64,000 nt of DNA from Heterodera schachtii. Taxonomy: Eukaryota > Nematoda > Chromadorea > Rhabditida > Heteroderidae. The translations under genes and the position numbers were made by a program. The notes beneath the pieces were generated by a model. It was not told the DNA's origin, searched no databases, and worked only from the letters and a program-made list of their open reading frames with translations. The stretch covers positions 2,310,495 through 2,374,494 of the forward strand of contig SIJG01000012.1 of the NCBI GenBank assembly GCA_023374025.1. Direction: 5' to 3'. This document shows, one piece after another, positions 43,950 to 54,299 of the stretch; within the stretch, counting starts at the first letter, position 1, and every line of letters begins with the position of its first letter.

Positions 43950-44238
43950 GAAACGCACTAGTTTATAACTATTGTGAGAGGCTTCACAGAAATGTGTGCT
44001 CAAGTGAACGCGAGCATTTTTAGCTTCCTGTGATCACCCCTCCTCTCCTGATCAGTTGAATTATGACCTGATCGCCAGTGAACACATATTTGTTGTTTTA
44101 AATGTATGTTTTGTTGAAATAAATTTTATGTAACTCTTTTCTTTCCCGTATATAATATCACACACATGAGCTCCGGTTGGTTCACAGGGCAACACACTTG
44201 TGTGTTGCCTCTCACAATAGTTACACACTAGTACGTTC
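43950..44238. repeat. Foldback repeat, copy 2
   Basis: It has inverted arms as at 22066-22357, with a few substitutions (for example cactagtttataac on the left). Confidence 0.65.
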
Positions 44239-44955
44239 ATATAGTCGATTAAAAATTTTAGGTCATTAAAATGCATTTAACCATATATTAATTGATATAT
44301 TTGATAGGCCCTAAAATGGTTTAATTTTTGGAAATCACAGAAAATTATTTACCTATTCCTTCCCAATTCTTTTCTTCCATCGAGAAATGGTCGATTTATC
44401 AACTTTTAAATTTCCGCAATTGACAGCTAATTCCTCTCAATTCAACACTTTCGTTACATCAAATTAACTAATTGGGTCACAAGCGGATTTATACAGATAA
44501 AAAATTCAAAATTTAAAACACAAAATATGGACTCAATTATGGGCAAAAAATTAAAAATATGGATCACATAATAATCAGTGCTAGGCTTTTAGGCAGGGAG
44601 GCTTATGGGCCGATTTCCAGCTTTATTCACTTTCTATTAATTCCAAACTTTACATGTATTTATTTATTTATTTTTTGCTTATTTTTACTAAAGAAAATTA
44701 TCACATTTTTTGTCAAAAAATTATCTTTTAATTATTTAATTCTATTATACATTAATATGCATTTTCCGAGTTACAGTTCGCGAGGTTCGCCTTGTGAGAC
44801 TATTTCCGGGTCGACCTAGCGTTTTCTTTTCTTAAGTCGAATTTCCATCAATCCTTTTTTTATCTTTTTTTGAGCCATGCCGATCTTGACTTACATATAT
44901 TCGGAATTAACAAAGTAAAAAAAAAATTTCAAGGGCCGGCTGCAAGAATATGTAG
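44239..44955. repeat. Duplicated spacer (matches 22358-23279)
   Basis: No gene is seen. About 200 bases present at 22870-23070 are missing here. Confidence 0.55.
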
Positions 44956-44959
44956 GGTT

Positions 44960-45140
44960 TAGCCCTCGCGAGCAGGGGATGCTTGTCGATCTTTATCCAA
45001 TCGAATTGGTCAACATCCGAAACCGTGTCCGAGTTGCCTGGAGAGCGCTTGCAGTGGCTGAGGAACCTCACCCTCCTCCACGTGACCGAGCACAGCTACC
45101 AGAGGTGGGCGTTTGGAGAATCATCCCCCGAGGGTGACTA
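44960..45140 (+). other. Coding-like island, copy 2
   Basis: Duplicate of 23280-23459. In the frame containing QWLRNLTLLHVTEHSYQRW it differs by synonymous changes at Ser, Leu and Thr codons and by Val-to-Gly and Asp-to-Gly near the end. Confidence 0.35.
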
Positions 45141-45941
45141 GTCGACTTCTGATGGACCGATGATGAAAAAATTTTTTTTTGATCTTTTCGACGATCAATT
45201 TCTACTTTCGCTCGCTTCTTTGAATTATGACTGATCCCTTTTCCCTCCATTTTTGATAAAAATAACAATGAAAGAAATTTCATTAAAATGTATTTTATTT
45301 TTTATTCATAGAAGAAAATAGAAAATTGCTCGTGTTTTTATACATGAAAAACGGTAAAACTATATTTTTCTGAAAATGATTGCTCACATATAAGATCTTT
45401 TTTTCAATGAATGAAAATTTTTTGGACAAATAAATTCGATTTTTCCTTATTTCCGATTTTTTGTTGAAACAAAAAATTCCAATTTTGAAGGTGGTGATCG
45501 GGGAGGGGAACCAACGCAATTACTTAAAATCATCCGTTTTTAATTCTCAAACATTTCTTCCCCATATTTAAAAACAAATTAAATTAAAAACATTAAAAAT
45601 GAATTTATTATTTTCTTTTGATCCAAATAATTTAAAATACTTTAATAATATGTTAAAGAAAAAGCACAAGCAAATCACTTTTCATCTTCTTCTGCTCTCT
45701 ATAAATCAACTAGTAGGGTTTAATATAGCAATTAAAAGATAACAATTCACTGAATTACTATAAATGTTGAAAAATCCTTGTGTGTGAATGCCAAATTAGT
45801 TCATCCATTTTTCAATAACTAAACGACTAACCTAATTTTCTTACCAACTTCGGCATTTGAAGAAATTGAAAAAAATATGGAAATTTATAATTTGCATAAT
45901 TAATAAAGAAAAAAAGCAACAAAAATAATATTTAAAACAAT
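45141..45941. repeat. Spacer with small sHTH scraps
   Basis: 45141-45590 matches 23460-23890. At 45680-45715 there is a tail-like remnant (ttcatcttcttctgctctct). At 45790-45860 a minus-strand unit 2 scrap reads NAEVGKKI and VIEKWMN. 45760-45941 matches 62820-63025. Confidence 0.55.
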
Positions 45942-46549
45942 TCATTCTTCTTTTTCGGCTGTTCTCTGAAACATTTGTTCAACAAATTGTTTCTTCCATT
46001 TTGAAATGCTCCTTAGATGAATTTTCAATATTTTTGCAATTTCCTTATCACTCATTTTTGGATTTTCACGTTTTATTCTCCAATATTCTTTCATTTTTTC
46101 CATTTTTTTCTTTCTCCGTTAATCAGAATGTCAAATTGTTTCTTCCATTTGTTAATTGTTACATAGCCAACTCCAATTTTCTTACAAATTTCGGCATAAT
46201 TTTTATTCCATTCTTTTGGCGAATATTTTCTTCCTTTTTGTTTAAATTCATTTGTCATTTCAATGAATTTTCGAACAATTTCAATTTTTTGTTCATCAGT
46301 TTTTGATTTATGACATTTATTTATTTTTTGATTAAGCCCCAATTCTTTAATTCATTCATAAATTTTGATTCGATTTGTCCCCAATTTTTTCGCTATTTTT
46401 CGAATTAATTTTAGTTTTTCTTCCCGTTTTTCTCCAAATATTTCATCAAATGATTTTTGTTGTAACATTTTCTTTTTTGGTTCAACATAATTAATATAAA
46501 TTATGACGATCACAAATAAAAGAAAAGAAAAGATTAGGCATAATTTCAT
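45942..46549 (-). pseudogene. sHTH pseudogene with deletion, nonsense and frameshift
   Basis: The signal peptide MKLCLIFSFLLFVIVIIYIN and QQKSFDEIFGEK are followed by a deletion that removes the start of unit 1, rejoining at KLIRKIAKKLGTNRIKIYE. The next codon is TGA where Trp is expected. The same frame then continues LGLNQKINKCHKSKTDEQK through unit 2 (KKIGVGYVTINKWKKQF). A frameshift near 46105 puts unit 3 (KILKIHLRSISKWKKQF) and the tail FQRTAEKEE in another frame. Confidence 0.75.
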
Positions 46550-47254
46550 TTTAAAGATGAGATATTTCTAAAAACAAATTAAATTTAAATCATTAAAAAA
46601 TGAATTAATTATTTAAATTAACAGTGATTATTCGTGGCAATTATATATTTAATTAATATATTTTCTTAATAATTATTTATTAATATTTTTAATAAGATTC
46701 TAAATAAAAATAAAATAAGTAATTCGACGATTAAATATACATTTTTATTCTACTGATGAAAAAATATAATTTTTATTCTCTATTTTCATTGCAATCTTGA
46801 TAACAAAAGTAGAGTAGAAATATAATTAACAAATTTATTCTTATTTAAAAATGCACTAATATGTATAATTTCCTGATTATGAAAAAACGTGCACTAAACC
46901 TTATACCATTTTCTTTTAAAAAAAGAAAACTCAATTAATTTTTGGATGATTTTTTTTAATGCATTTTAATTTTTCTTTTTACATGACGATCAAAAATAAA
47001 AGAAAAGAAAAGATTAGGCATAATTTCATTTTAAAGATGAGATATTTCTAAAAACAAATTGAATTTAAATCATTAAAAAATGAATTAATTTTTAAATTAA
47101 CAGTGATTATTCGTGACAATTATATATTTAATTAATATGTTTTAATAATTGATTTGTGCAGAAGCGGATTTATATAGACAGAAAATGCAAAATTAGAACA
47201 AAACACCAAAATATGGACCAATTATATGTAAAAACTAAATATGGTTTTATCCTA
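46550..47254. repeat. sHTH upstream region with a repeated start fragment
   Basis: It matches 13423-13900. At 46984-47060 the gene start recurs on the minus strand (signal-peptide codons plus leader), a truncated second copy of the promoter and start. No complete gene is seen. Confidence 0.6.
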
Positions 47255-48050
47255 CTGATCAAAATTATTATTTTTTTCTAATTAAAAATTGAAAGCAAGC
47301 ATAATTCTTAAAAATATGGATCACATAATAATACGATTTGATAAATAATTACAAATTATTGTGCACCAATTATATTAACTAAAATTTTTTTTTTGAAAAT
47401 CTAACAAAAAGAAGAAGAAAATATGGACGAAAACTTATTGCTGAAGAAATTTTTTTTTATTTAGAATTTTTTATAAAATAATGAGCCTATTTTTTTTTCT
47501 GCTATTTTAATGGTATTTTTTTAATTTTCAAAAATTTTGCGATTTCCGAAGTTACTACGAGTTTCTCAAATTTTTGCATAATTTTTTTGCCTTTCTTTCA
47601 AATAAATATTGAAATTATTTCCCAAATAAATTTTCGTTTTTTCAATCTTTTCTTTCTCAGTCATAAATTGACTTTTCTTCTTTCTAAATATTTGATTATC
47701 AATTCTATATACGTTTTCTTCTATTTTAAATTATTATCTTTGTGCTTTTATTTATTCATTTTTTCGCCACATTTTATAAACTTAATTTATGTTTTTTAAT
47801 GACATAAAAAAGATTGTTTAAGAAAATTAATGACAAATTTACAATCAGATAGCATTTTTCAAGAACAAATTCAACTTTCATACTAAATAATCTTCGGAAA
47901 ATGCATATATGCGCGAATGCCAAAATGGCTCTTTCATTTTTCAATTGTTTTCCATTTTTCAATAACTGAACGGTAAACTCCGACTTGCTTACCAGTTTCG
48001 GCATTTGAGTGCCATAATTTAAGAAAACAGTAGAAAAATTATATATTTTT
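47255..48050. repeat. Inverted copy of 27690-28440
   Basis: It ends with the minus-strand unit 2 scrap AETGKQVGVYRSVIEKW (47935-48005). The short open frames are not family-like. Confidence 0.6.
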
Positions 48051-48064
48051 TTGATGGATCAAAT

Positions 48065-48744
48065 TCAGGAGGCGATGCCAATGTGAGCGCGCTGTCCTTC
48101 ACCAGCTGGATGGTCCTTAACTCCTCTTCAATTTGCTTGAGCGTGATTTTGCGTGCCATTTTTCTGTGCTTCTTCGAGCATTTTTAGGCACTTTGGCGCA
48201 AATCGTGGTGCTCGTCGCGAAGTGCAATCACAAGAATGATGCACTTTAGCTGCTCCTTCGTCAAGCTGAGGTTGGCATTTTCACAAGCGGCATTGATATG
48301 TGCCACGAAAGATGTGATGTCTTGGCTTTTGTCGAATTTGAAAACATTCGAAGCGGCGGACGAAAAGAGAGCGGGTTTCGGCGAACAAATCCTTGAACTT
48401 TGTAAGCGAGTCGCCCCATTTAACCTGGTCCGGTTGGGTCGGGCTGATGCTGTCTCTGTATTTGTTATACTCGGCGTCTCCCAACTTGCAAAGAAGAAGC
48501 CGAACTTTGGTCTGTTCGGGGAGTTCCTTTCCGTCCTCTTCAATTAGAACTCCAAATCTCTTGAACCACCGATCAAATGTGTTGCCGCATTCCGAATCGT
48601 AGTGGAATTGGTGATTCGGTTGTCCAAGGAGCTGGCCAGAGTCGCGTGTGCCAGTGAGGATGAGGCCGCCTTTGCAGGTGCCGCATTTCCGGCAAATCGT
48701 GCAAAAACTGCGTCAAGCACTTGCTGCAGTTGGGTGGCGTCCAT
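48065..48744 (-). pseudogene. Retrotransposon Gag, at least two frameshifts
   Basis: It starts MDATQLQQVLDAVFARFAGN. After a frame change it continues GNTFDRWFKRFGVLIEEDGK, then KVRLLLCKLGDAEYNKYRDS and DSLTKFKDLFAETRSLFVRR, the Gag core layout common in nematode Ty3-like elements. After another change it reads DITSFVAHINAACENANLSL and LTKEQLKCIILVIALRD. The last part continues toward 48065 (LKQIEEELRTIQLVKDS). Confidence 0.65.
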
Positions 48745-48972
48745 TGGCCTTGACTCGTCCGACGATCAGCGATTAACCACGCAGATGGCTCCTCACACCA
48801 CAGAGGTGCTATTGGATGATGAAATTGAAGAAAACCGCATCTTGCGGAACCTCACCCGCCTAGGGACTTTTGGTTTTTTGTCGAATTTAACCGCTAAATT
48901 TAGCGGATGGGTCTATTGGTTTTGTTGAGGTTGAGTTGCAGTCCGGTGTGTCTTCGTTTGGGTGAAGAACGG

Positions 48973-48987
48973 CTGCTGACTGCGCCA
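48973..48987 (-). promoter_or_regulatory. Putative primer-binding site
   Basis: On the minus strand tggcgcagtcagcag follows the LTR end acaacaac. It differs from the other two PBS candidates after TGGCGC. Confidence 0.5.
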
Positions 48988-48989
48988 GT

Positions 48990-49161
48990 TGTTGTGTCTC
49001 TACGCCGGACACACAATAAAATAATAAAACACAATTTATTGGTCGGAGGACAATTGGAGACAAAATATAAAATAAGCAAATGACTGGGAGAAGGAACATA
49101 ATGAGAAGGGAGAACTTAAATAACAAGTGAATGAGGGGGGAGTGGGGTTGGACACGTCACA
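48990..49161 (-). repeat. Probable LTR (about 172 bp)
   Basis: On the minus strand it begins tgtgacgtgtccaacc and ends gtagagacacaaca, with TG...CA ends, and contains an AATAAA (ccaataaattg). The other LTR is not in the window, so the boundaries are inferred. Confidence 0.5.
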
Positions 49162-49626
49162 AACAATCGATAAATCAAAACGCGCCAAATTCAAATGTTG
49201 TCACTCCAACAAAAATAATTTCCAATATAAATATTTTTAATAAGATTGTAAAATAAAAAATAAAATTAAAGAAAATATTGAAATAATTTCATTTTAAAGA
49301 AGAGATATTTCCTAAAAACAAATAAATTTAAAACATTTAAAAATGATTTATTATTTAATTTGACAGAATATTTATCATAGCAAATACATATATATATAAT
49401 TAATATATTTTCTAAATAATTATTTAATAAATATTTTTAATAAGAATGTAAAATAAAAAATAAAATTATTTCTACGATTAAATAAACATTTTTATTCTAC
49501 TGATCAAAAAAAATTTTCTTTATTTCCTACATTCATTGCAATTTTGATGACAAAAGTAGAGTAGAAATAAAAAATTCATTTTAATGCTTTAAATTAAATT
49601 TGTTTTAGAAATATTTCGTATTTGAA
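49162..49626. repeat. sHTH upstream region, partly duplicated
   Basis: Two overlapping versions of the conserved 5' flank occur (49225-49350 and 49420-49610), including tcattgcaattttgatgac and the acceptor ttgttttagaaatattt just before the ATG. Confidence 0.55.
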
Positions 49627-50249
49627 ATGAAATTATGCCTAATTTTAATTTTGGTCACCCTAATGAATATTGAAGAAAAAGAACGAAATGAACAGAAAAA
49701 AAGAGAAATAATTGTAAAATTTTATAAATTAAAAGAAAAAATAAAAGGAAAAGGATGGAAACATTCAGAGAAAGAACGGAATAAAATTGAAATAAAAATA
49801 GCAAAAAATTGGGGACAAATCGCAAAAATATTTTTAAATGGATTAAAGAATTTGGTCTTCAAAAAGGCAAATCTTACAAATTAGCAACTGATAAAGAAAA
49901 AATTGAAATTTTACAAAAATCCATTGAAATGAAAAATGAATATAAGCAAAATGGAATAAAATATTCGACAAAAGAATGGGACCAAAATTATACCGAAATT
50001 GGCAACACAATTGGTGTTGGCTATGGAACAATTAAGAAATGGAAGAAACAATTTGCATTTGCTAGTAAAATAACGGAGAAAGAAAAATAAAAGAAAATGA
50101 ACATTTATTGGAAAAGAAAAAAAGAAAACCCAAAAATGAGTGACAAAGAAATTGCTAAAATGACGAAAATTAACAAATATAGTCTCATAAAATGGAAGAA
50201 ACAATTTGGAGAAGAAATCCATCAGAGAATAGCAGAAGAAGAAGAGTGA
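49627..50249 (+). pseudogene. sHTH pseudogene, deletion plus two frameshifts
   Basis: The start MKLCLILILVTLMNI runs straight into EEKERNEQKKREI, so the QQKSFDEIFGEKW block is deleted. A lost base near 49808 shifts the frame inside unit 1 (GTNRKNIFKWIKEFG is in the next frame). Unit 2 reads TIGVGYGTIKKWKKQF, then TAA after KITEKEK. Unit 3 (KINKYSLIKWKKQFG) and the tail EEIHQRIAEEEE lie beyond. Confidence 0.7.
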
Positions 50250-50268
50250 TTTATTTGTGATTTCAATT

Positions 50269-50712
50269 TTAAATATTAGAATGTTTTCTGTTTTCCTTAT
50301 ATTCTTTTGTCATTCTAATGAATTTTTGTAAAATTTCTATTTTTTCTCCATTAGTTTTTAATTTGTAATTTTTATATATTTGTTTATTTAATCGCAATTC
50401 TTTAATCCATTCATAAATATATTGGCGATTTGTCGCCAATTTTTTCACTATTTTTCTTAAATTTTCCCCCATTCTTTTGAGTTATTTTTATTCCATTTTT
50501 ATTTGAGTATTTCTTTCTTTTTTCTTTAATTTTATAGAATTTTCCAATTATTTGTCTTTTCCTTCCAAATTTTCGTCTTCTTTTTCTTCCCATTTTTCTC
50601 CAAATATTTCATCAAATGTTTTTTGCTAGAGTTTTTTTTCTTCTCCGTTTTGGTTTGATTAATTATGGCAATTAAAATTAAAATTGAACAAAATAATAAT
50701 AAAAATTTTTTT
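50269..50712 (-). pseudogene. sHTH pseudogene, first half, frameshifted
   Basis: It converges tail to tail with the previous copy. A degenerate signal peptide without ATG is followed by FDEIFGEKW-like codons (50590-50610), broken Lys/Glu sequence, then KKLATNRQYIYEWIKELRLN and KEYKENRKHS. Units 2 and 3 are absent. It supplied, or shares origin with, the minus-strand half of the chimeras at 26.5 and 38.1 kb. Confidence 0.6.
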
Positions 50713-51009
50713 TCTTAAAATCTCCTATAATAAATTGGTTTATTTATTTTTCTCAAAAATATAATTTTGCATTAATAAATTCAAATTTTTTCCAATTATT
50801 TTAAAATCATAAGGGTTAATTTTTAAGTAATCCTTTTTTATGTTTGACAAAACTTAGAACTGATTAGTGCGACAATTATTGCCAATTTTCGGAAGCGCTC
50901 GGATGTTTGTTATCTTGGCCAATGTGGGAATTTTCGAAGATTTGTTGTGCTTTTTTATTCAATTACTATAAAAAAATTGTATGTTATGTATTAAATGGGT
51001 ATGAAAAAT
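50713..51009. other. A+T-rich spacer, no gene seen
   Basis: A short mixed-composition patch (gcgctcggatgtttgttatcttgg, near 50895) is unassigned. Confidence 0.35.
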
Positions 51010-51120
51010 TCTAAAATCATCCGTTTTTCAATTCTCAAACAATTCTTCCCTAAATTGTTTCTTCCAATTAATAATTGTTCCATAACCAACTCCAATTTTC
51101 TTACAATTTCGGCATAATTT
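51010..51120 (-). pseudogene. sHTH fragment: unit 2 fused to tail
   Basis: The minus strand reads AEI, a lost base, then KKIGVGYGTIINWKKQF followed at once by REELFEN and a stop. As in the 12877 gene, unit 3 is absent and WKKQF is joined directly to a tail. Confidence 0.6.
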
Positions 51121-51680
51121 TGGTAAGTGCCAAGAACGCAGCCGAAAATTTCAGATTTCAATATTAAAAAACAGGTTGTAAATAAATTACTTTTTCCTAA
51201 TTCTTTTATTAAATAATTTAATTTTATATAATTTTTATTTACACAAATTTTGGGTTGTCTCAATTTGCAAAAATTCACAAAAATTTAAAATTTCCCGTGG
51301 CTTAGCTTATGAAAAGGTCCCGTAAATCTAACACTATCATATTTTTTGTGTTACTCGGTTTGTCTTTTTTTTTGAAAAAAGGGAAATTTATAATTAAAAT
51401 AATTAATAAAGGAAAAAACATCAAAAATAATTTTGTTGCAAAAAATTTTTTTATCATTCCCGTTGAATTTTTTTCCTTTTTGCATTAGTCAGAAGTAGGG
51501 ATTTAACTTTAACATAATTTAATATAATGATTTACGATTTTAATCATTTCCAGTGACCACTCCAATAAAATGTGAATTAATGGAAAATATTTAAAAATTA
51601 ATCATTAAAGAAAATTGATAGTATTTGGTTAGTGAAAAGTGAACACAAAAATGGATGGTGTTTGCCAATTTCCGTGTCAC
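51121..51680. repeat. Repeat shared with 57360-57670, then sHTH 3' flank
   Basis: gtgccaagaacgcagccgaaaatttcag and the following 280 bases match 57361-57660. The rest is an A+T-rich spacer. Confidence 0.65.
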
Positions 51681-52259
51681 TCATTTTGGATTTTCACTTT
51701 TTATTTGCAAATAAATTTTCATTTTTTCTTTTTCGGTTATTCTTTTCTTGCTAATTCCAAATTGTTTCTTCCAATTATCAATTGTTCCATAACCAACTCC
51801 AATTTTCTTGCAAATTTCGGCATAATTTTGGCGCCATTCTTTTCTTGAATATTTTCCTTTTTTCTTATATTCATTTGTCATTTTAATGAATTTTTGAACA
51901 ATTTCGAACTTTTCTTCATCACTTTTTGATTTGTAAGATTTGATCCTTTGAAGACCAAATTCTTTAATCCACTGGTAAATATATTTGCGATTTGTCCCCA
52001 ATTTTTTTGCTATTTTTATTTCAATTTTACTCCTTTCTTTTGCTGAGTATTTTCTTTCTTTTTCCTTTATTTTTTCTTTTATTTTATAATATTTTCCAAT
52101 TATTTCTCTTTTTTCTTCCAATTTTTCTTCTTTTTCTTCCCATTTTTCTCCAAATATTTCGCCAAATGACTTTTGTTCCAATTTTTTCTTTTCTGTTCCG
52201 ATTTGATTAATTTGTGTGATAAAAAATATAATAAAAACTAATAATAGGTGGGGTTTCAT
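51681..52259 (-). CDS. sHTH protein truncated in unit 3 (192 aa)
   Basis: The signal peptide is MKPHLLLVFIIFFITQINQI, then KKLEQKSFGEIFGEKW. Unit 1 has KKLGTNRKYIYQWIKEFG and unit 2 has KKIGVGYGTIDNWKKQFG. Translation ends LQIKSENPK and stops, because one A is missing from the usual ccaaaaatgagtgac. Only about 30 bases of unit 3 follow. It is probably a pseudogene, but could yield a two-HTH secreted protein. It belongs to the MKxHLL subgroup with 26932-27618. Confidence 0.55.
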   Translation of the reverse strand: MKPHLLLVFIIFFITQINQIGTEKKKLEQKSFGEIFGEKWEEKEEKLEEKREIIGKYYKIKEKIKEKERKYSAKERSKIEIKIAKKLGTNRKYIYQWIKEFGLQRIKSYKSKSDEEKFEIVQKFIKMTNEYKKKGKYSRKEWRQNYAEICKKIGVGYGTIDNWKKQFGISKKRITEKEKMKIYLQIKSENPK

Positions 52260-52806
52260 TTTTTCATAAATTAAAAAAATAATTTGATATTTATTTTTAT
52301 AAAAAAATTATGTTAACAATTTTTATTTTATAAATAATAAAAAATTAAATCTAATGATTTCTTATAAATGAGAAAAACCTATTTAATTGAAATAAAAAAT
52401 AATAATATTTTAATAAATTTTGTTCAACTGAATAAATTATTGGCAAGAATAAGTAAAATAATGATTAATTTTTATATATTTTTTCCATTAATTTACATTT
52501 TATTAAAGCGGTCACCGGAAATAATTAAAATCGTAAATTAATTCATCAAATGATGTTACATTAAGGCTTTACTCCTGGCTAATGCAAAAAAGAAATCATA
52601 TTTAAAAAAGCGATAAAATGTTTAAAGTTTTAATCATTTAAACATTCTTTGTCTATTTATTTGCCTAGGAATTCACCATTAGGAAAATCATATTCATAAA
52701 TTCAAAAAACGATATTTCAGAATTTTATGGCAATAAAATTTTAAGATATTTTATTAGCATCTTTTTAACGTTATTTTCTCTTAGCAAACATAGTTTTAAT
52801 AAATAT
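52260..52806. other. A+T-rich spacer, no gene seen
   Basis: Upstream region of the MKxHLL subgroup (compare 27620-27680), then A+T-rich DNA with no recognisable content. Confidence 0.35.
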
Positions 52807-53300
52807 TAGAATTGAGCGGGACCGGGAATTTTGGGCAAAACCGGGACCGGGACTTGCCGGGACCTGAGAAGCCGGGATCGGGACCGGGACCTCGGTTTTT
52901 GTCCGGGATCGGCAACCGGGACCAACCGGGAATTTTTAAAAATTCAAAAAATAAAAAAAATAAAAAAAATAAAAAATTTTAATTTATTTCAAGTGAAAAT
53001 AATACAAAATTAAATTTTTGTTTTGTTTTTTATTTTATAAAAACCAAAAGTTAAAGCTAAACTAAATTAATGAAAATTTTCAAACAAATTTATTTCAATT
53101 ATTTCAATCATTTTTTGACTAAATGATCGAATATAATTAGAAATTCAGATTTGCTTTTGGCATCAATTTTTTCGGCGCGCTTTTCGCAAAAGACTTTTGG
53201 TAAATTAAGGTGGTCCGGCGGTGCCGATAGTTTGCCGTCGGGATAAATTTTGAAAATTTGAGGGTAGTTTGTTAACAGATTTTCACAAAAAAAGGCTGGC
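52807..53300. mobile_element. 5' part of an hAT-like element related to 28591-29531
   Basis: It begins tagaattgagcgggaccggg and continues with gggaccggg repeats to about 52935. After an A-rich stretch it reaches the conserved body motif (ggcggtgccgatagtttgcc at 53219, aatttgagggtagtttgttaac). No right arm or terminal repeat is found, so it is truncated. A degraded B-box-like aaacccatgag is near 53402. Confidence 0.6.
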
Positions 53301-53804
53301 TTTTGAGATTACTAGGCTCAATTTGTACTGCATTTTATTTAAAAATGATAAAATATGTGTCAATTAAAAAAAACTATGAGGAATCATATTTTGTCGATAG
53401 GAAACCCATGAGTATACAAAAAGACAATCAAAATATTTTAATTTCTGTTTATGCCATTAACTTTAATACCAATGCTATTTTTAAAATTTAGATAATTTTT
53501 AAATTTTTAAAGCAATTTTTTTTCAAATGATTTTTGGCGGAAAATAAAATTAAATCAGAAACAAAATAAAATTAATTAAAACTTTTTGAAAATTTAAAAT
53601 TATTTGCATCATAATTGATTTTTTTTTACATGAATTAAATCTTAAAAAATGAGAAAGATCATTTTTAAAAATAAAACAAAATAATATACAAAAAAAATAG
53701 TAGTATTAAAATTAAAGTTTGCTTAAAGTCAGCAAGACAAATCAAAATTTTTTTACAGTATCAATCCACTTGAAAAGGTCATCCTTCCACACATGGAGGC
53801 AAAT
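53301..53804. other. A+T-rich spacer, no gene seen
   Basis: A short frame at 53303-53491 has no family features. The rest is A+T-rich. Confidence 0.35.
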
Positions 53805-53812
53805 GTGATCAG

Positions 53813-54045
53813 TAGAGACCGACTAAAAAGGCACCAAAAATCCCGAAAAAGACACTTTAAGGCACGAAAAAATTAAAAAAAAGACATGAAAAAGCACGAA
53901 AATCCCGAAAAAGGCAAAAAAAAAAAAAAGGCTTAATAAAAGTCAACGTAGAAGCCTCAAACCAAGTGGAAAATGCGTTTTTTATGCTTAATATATCGGA
54001 ACTAGTGCGCAGAAAAAAAGGCATATGCCTAAAAGTCGGTCTCTA
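53813..54045. mobile_element. hAT-like MITE, 233 bp, 8-bp target duplication
   Basis: The ends are tagagaccgact and agtcggtctcta. The target duplication gtgatcag is perfect at 53805-53812 and 54046-54053. Inside are several aaaaaggca and cacgaaaa motifs, as in subterminal transposase-binding repeats. No coding capacity. Confidence 0.8.
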
Positions 54046-54053
54046 GTGATCAG

Positions 54054-54299
54054 AAATGAAAATGTCAGGGGTATATTCGTGTGTTGGAATCGACTTGCAA
54101 CATAATTCCAAATTGGCTCCGGGAAGAGTAATGTGTGATTTTGAAGCCACCGAACTCTCTGCTATCCGGCAAATATTCCCCCAGACAATCATTACAGGTT
54201 TCGGTAATCAACAAATCGTTTAATAAACCAATTGTATAAGCGTGCTCCTTTCACCTCGGAAATGAAATTCACAAACACAACCATTTTGTCAAAGCAGCC
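54054..54299. other. Mixed-composition spacer, no gene seen
   Basis: GC is nearer that of genes here (attccaaattggctccggg, tgaagccaccgaactctctgc), but I find no convincing frame. Confidence 0.35.

Larger units (their letters stand above)
48060..49161 (-). mobile_element. LTR retrotransposon fragment (5' LTR, PBS, gag), truncated
   Basis: Reading on the minus strand it has a short LTR (49161-48990), a PBS (48987-48973), a leader, then gag broken off near 48060. Downstream genes are absent. Confidence 0.65.
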
